A stretch of DNA of 64,000 nt, from the NCBI GenBank assembly GCA_019722365.1, contig JADFUC010000434.1, positions 1-64,000 of the forward strand, written 5' to 3'. Both the position numbers and the translations under genes were made by a program. The notes under the pieces are model-generated. The model was not told the origin of the DNA, did no database searches, and worked only from the letters and a program-made list of their open reading frames with translations. Source of the stretch: Lithospermum erythrorhizon. Taxonomy: Eukaryota > Streptophyta > Magnoliopsida > Boraginales > Boraginaceae. Below, in pieces: positions 60,886 through 64,000 of this stretch; within the stretch, counting starts at the first letter, position 1, and each line of letters begins with the position of its first letter.

Positions 60886-63800
60886 ATTAAGTAAGCAAGA
60901 ATAAATATGATGGTTATACTATCTTTACATCACTTTGTCGCAACTATTTTTATTCAGATACGGTATTTACTTTCGCCAGCCTTCCCGCATTATCAGTTTT
61001 GTTAGATATGTTATATATATCTTAAGTGGCTAATGACGCAGATACCTTTCGGAATGGCAGAACATTAGAGCGTAAATTATAAACCGTTTATGCTAATCAT
61101 TTACGACATTTATTATTTTATATATATGGTGGAAAATAGATTCAAATAAAGTAGAATATAAGTACCGACCTAACCACGAATTCGATACTACGAGGTAAAT
61201 AAGTTCAGATACTAAATGGAAAACTGGGGAAGATAAATTGCACTTAGGTTGTCCGGATTCAAGATATATTACTCACCATATTAAGAAACGATATATTTAA
61301 AGGTCTTATGAGGAACATTAGTTGTCATAGGAGAGGATGATTAAATGGGGAGTAGTACTTTGTAAAGTGAACTAAAGATAAGTGATTGAGTTGTATAAGT
61401 AATGAGTTATGAGAGGTTAAGATATATGTTTAAGTTAGCTGCGTGGTTTCGAGGTGTATATTATATCGGGGAATTAGCTATACTCGTAAAGATAATGTAT
61501 ATAAATACCTCTTGTAATTAAGGTGTACCGTGAGTAAGCTTGGACGAGCGGGTTATCTGTTAGTTAGAAAGTCAATAAGGAAAGTTTTATTTTGTATAGT
61601 AACTATAAATACTTCAGTATATACTCTAAATAGGCGAGAATCTAAACATTCTTATTCGTATGATCAGTAGTTAACTTCTCGTGTTATTTATTTTCACTCA
61701 CTTTTAGCCGACTTATTTCCCTATGGGCGGGCTGCCATGCCTAGGTTGTCAAGTGAATCTAATCGATACGCATCGTCGAGTAAATACAGACTGCCGAAGC
61801 ATTTGGCTACTGGTGGCTCAAGACCAACAAATTACACTTTATCTTCTTGAAGCTTCACAGATATAATTATCAATTTAGCCAGAGCAACAAATTGTTTGAT
61901 GTGTATTTATATTATGATTTTCAATGTTGTTGTACTATCGTTAGTTCAATTACTTCGACGAGCTTATATTGTTTTATTTACGATGCTAAGAAGTCATTTT
62001 TATCATATCCATCACAGACTCGACATATTGTGTCGCGCTGACGGTCCCAACCTCGTGGGGTTTTACCCGCGATTGCTACAATAAGCTACCCGCCAAGGAT
62101 TTCAACTCCTAATCAACCTTTGATTAGGGAAACTCCAAGAACATTCCCTGTGATTTCAATATACTACTCAACCTAGAATAGCAACCCTATGCTTCCTATT
62201 AATAAGGATTTCACCTAATACAATAAATGATTGAGAATTGGAATTATCACAATAACTGTGAACTTCTACAAAAAAGATAATGATTTAATTAAATGTAGAG
62301 TTATACTTTTGCTTTTGATTGCAATGAATTGAATGCCTAAAATTAGGTCAAAAAGATTTGCAAAAAGTTGTTTCTGCTTTGAAAAGAGAGGAGGCTTTCA
62401 AATAGCAAAAATTTTACAATGAAAAAGTTGCCCGCATCGTGACCTCATCGAGACCCCTCGATGGATCAAGAGCAACGGTCAAAAGTCCGCCTGTGATGTA
62501 ATTCTATCGAGCCTGGGGTCTCATCATCGGGACCCTATCATCGATACCGTGGAACTACGGTGTCCTCGATCATCGAGACCAGAACCCCTCTCGACGGGGT
62601 CTCTCATGGTTCAATTTCCTTTTCTTAAAATAAAGACGCTTCTCAGCTCACTCGAACCGAAATGACACACAGCCATTTGTACGAGACTTAACCACGAATC
62701 AATATACTTAGGATTAGAAATTACGACCACTCCGATTTTAAACACAATAAGATTAATTCGCAAAAGTCATTACTCACATATTTAAAACGACAATATACTG
62801 GGGAAGTGTGAGTTTCCCTTACAAACGCCTATAAACACAAAGAACACGAGCCCTTGAAAGCGTTTGCTAGACTCATCCACGAGCCTCGAACATCCCGACC
62901 AACATTTTTAAGTGTCGAATATTAGTTATGGATAAACTCTAATACACGCTCACTTGAAAACGGATTAGTCTTTATTAAACAATTTGTTATCTTCAAAAAT
63001 AGATTTGAATGGAATTCCATTATTCAACACTCTCAAGGCTGTGTTTAGAAATTTGTCAAAATCTCTAAAATCTACAAAGGTTATTAGTGTTTGGGAAGTT
63101 GATTCTCACTAATTAGGAAATTCATAAGTTACCTTTGAGGATCGAAAACCTATTAAAATTATTACCGGTAGAGATTTGTTACTTCCATTGATCCTAAGAA
63201 ATACGAGGGTATTTGCCGGTGACGAAGATCACGACATCGATGCATCGTGGTATCGATAGGGGTTCAACAAGAGTCTCCGTTTGCGACTAAATAGTATAAA
63301 GAAAATGCTTAATTTTATATTAATCCCAAAGTACTTATCAACTCCGTCAATTTACGATAAGAAAAGACAAGGATATGTAACAAAAACTTTAGTCATGTAC
63401 ATTACATAAAAAAATTTTATCTAATACTAATTTGGCCGCCGAATTCAAGAGCACGAACATATCGACATCTCTGTAGAGAAAGGAATCATCAAACATGCTT
63501 TGCCTCATATCAGACTCTTCGCATTTCCATTCTTTTTACGGAGCGAACCCACTCAATTCATTGACGCCATTGGCTGCTTCAACAAGAAACTATCATATCA
63601 CACATCCGTTAATTGGAAGAGATCATCTGAGTCATTTTCATGCCTCCTTGTCAAATTGTACTAATGTACTTATGTAACGGTGACACCATTTCTTTGCGGT
63701 TACTTCGCGTAACCTCACGATGTATATTATTTTGAAGTGAGATATGGAAGTATGAATTAGACATTGAGTATCCTATGCCCATTAATAGCGAATACTAGTG

Positions 63801-64000
63801 ATTGAGACACTCCTCCAAATTGATCTTTTTCTTTACTTACAAATGAGAATATGTGTGCTACATCAATTATTTTTCAATTGACTTTTGCTCTACCGCCCAC
63901 TGCCATTATATAGCCGCTATATTTATCTACAATGACAAGCCTTAGAGCATCCACAATAGAAAAAAAAAATCTCCTCGTTTTTCGCAATTCTCAATGTGAC
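60886..64000. other. AT-rich DNA, no gene recognised
   Basis: Short frames here (for example 61847-62041 and 63495-63677) lack motifs, and their amino-acid composition follows the base composition. One short dispersed repeat region lies at 62430-62600. Nothing else was identified. Confidence 0.45.
62430..62605. repeat. Cluster of CATCGAGACC / GGTCTC(G)AT inverted motifs
   Basis: CATCGAGACC occurs near 62448 and 62573. Variants CATCGGGACC (62527) and CTCGACGGGGTCTC (62589) lie nearby, with GGGGTCTCATCATCGGG between. These give overlapping direct and inverted short repeats in a GC-richer patch. Related CATCGATG..ATCGATA sequence appears near 63235-63260. Function unknown. Confidence 0.5.

Overview
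This window looks like nuclear DNA from a repeat-rich flowering plant. It has about 60-70% A+T, introns with GT...AG junctions, nested LTR retrotransposons, Stowaway-type MITEs, a 5S-derived TRIM, and one organelle-directed mTERF gene. LTR and MITE styles suggest an asterid such as Solanaceae, but the sequence alone does not prove that.

The only gene that reads as intact is a seven-exon mTERF gene on the minus strand (39726-43816). Its exons join in phase into a 603-codon reading frame with an organelle-type N-terminus and about nine mTERF repeats. A probable TATA box, a polyA signal, two MITEs and several short tandem duplications surround it. One MITE lies exactly at its first 5' splice site and another duplication copies a 3' splice site. 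To its left are a 5'-truncated LINE, a solo-LTR candidate and an orphan RRM exon resembling plant RBM48.

The left third (1-36400) is a nest of LTR elements. A minus-strand Ty3/gypsy element (pol 4906-7527, gag-protease-RT start 16021-18000) is split by an 8.5-kb element without visible coding capacity (7533-16018). A Cassandra-like 5S TRIM follows (18866-19595), then the end of a plus-strand gypsy element and its LTR (to 22976). A 1.77-kb spacer and a minus-strand LTR of the same superfamily come next. A full-length minus-strand copia (26556-33532) interrupts that LTR. The arrangement of plus LTR end, spacer, and minus LTR carrying copia occurs twice, at 1-4890 and at 20390-34140, which implies a large duplication.

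The right third holds a solo LTR of the same family (46204-48752), a full-length plus-strand copia (49462-55120) with a TRIM array of three LTRs inside it, and a further family LTR (56152-60885) split by a different LTR-like insert. The last 3 kb contain no recognisable gene.

All transposon reading frames are broken by stops and frameshifts. No exotic system with a coding basis was found. The most interesting signals are structural: the MITE at a splice donor, the duplicated acceptor, the tail-to-tail LTR block, the LTR hairpin arrays and the TRIM array.
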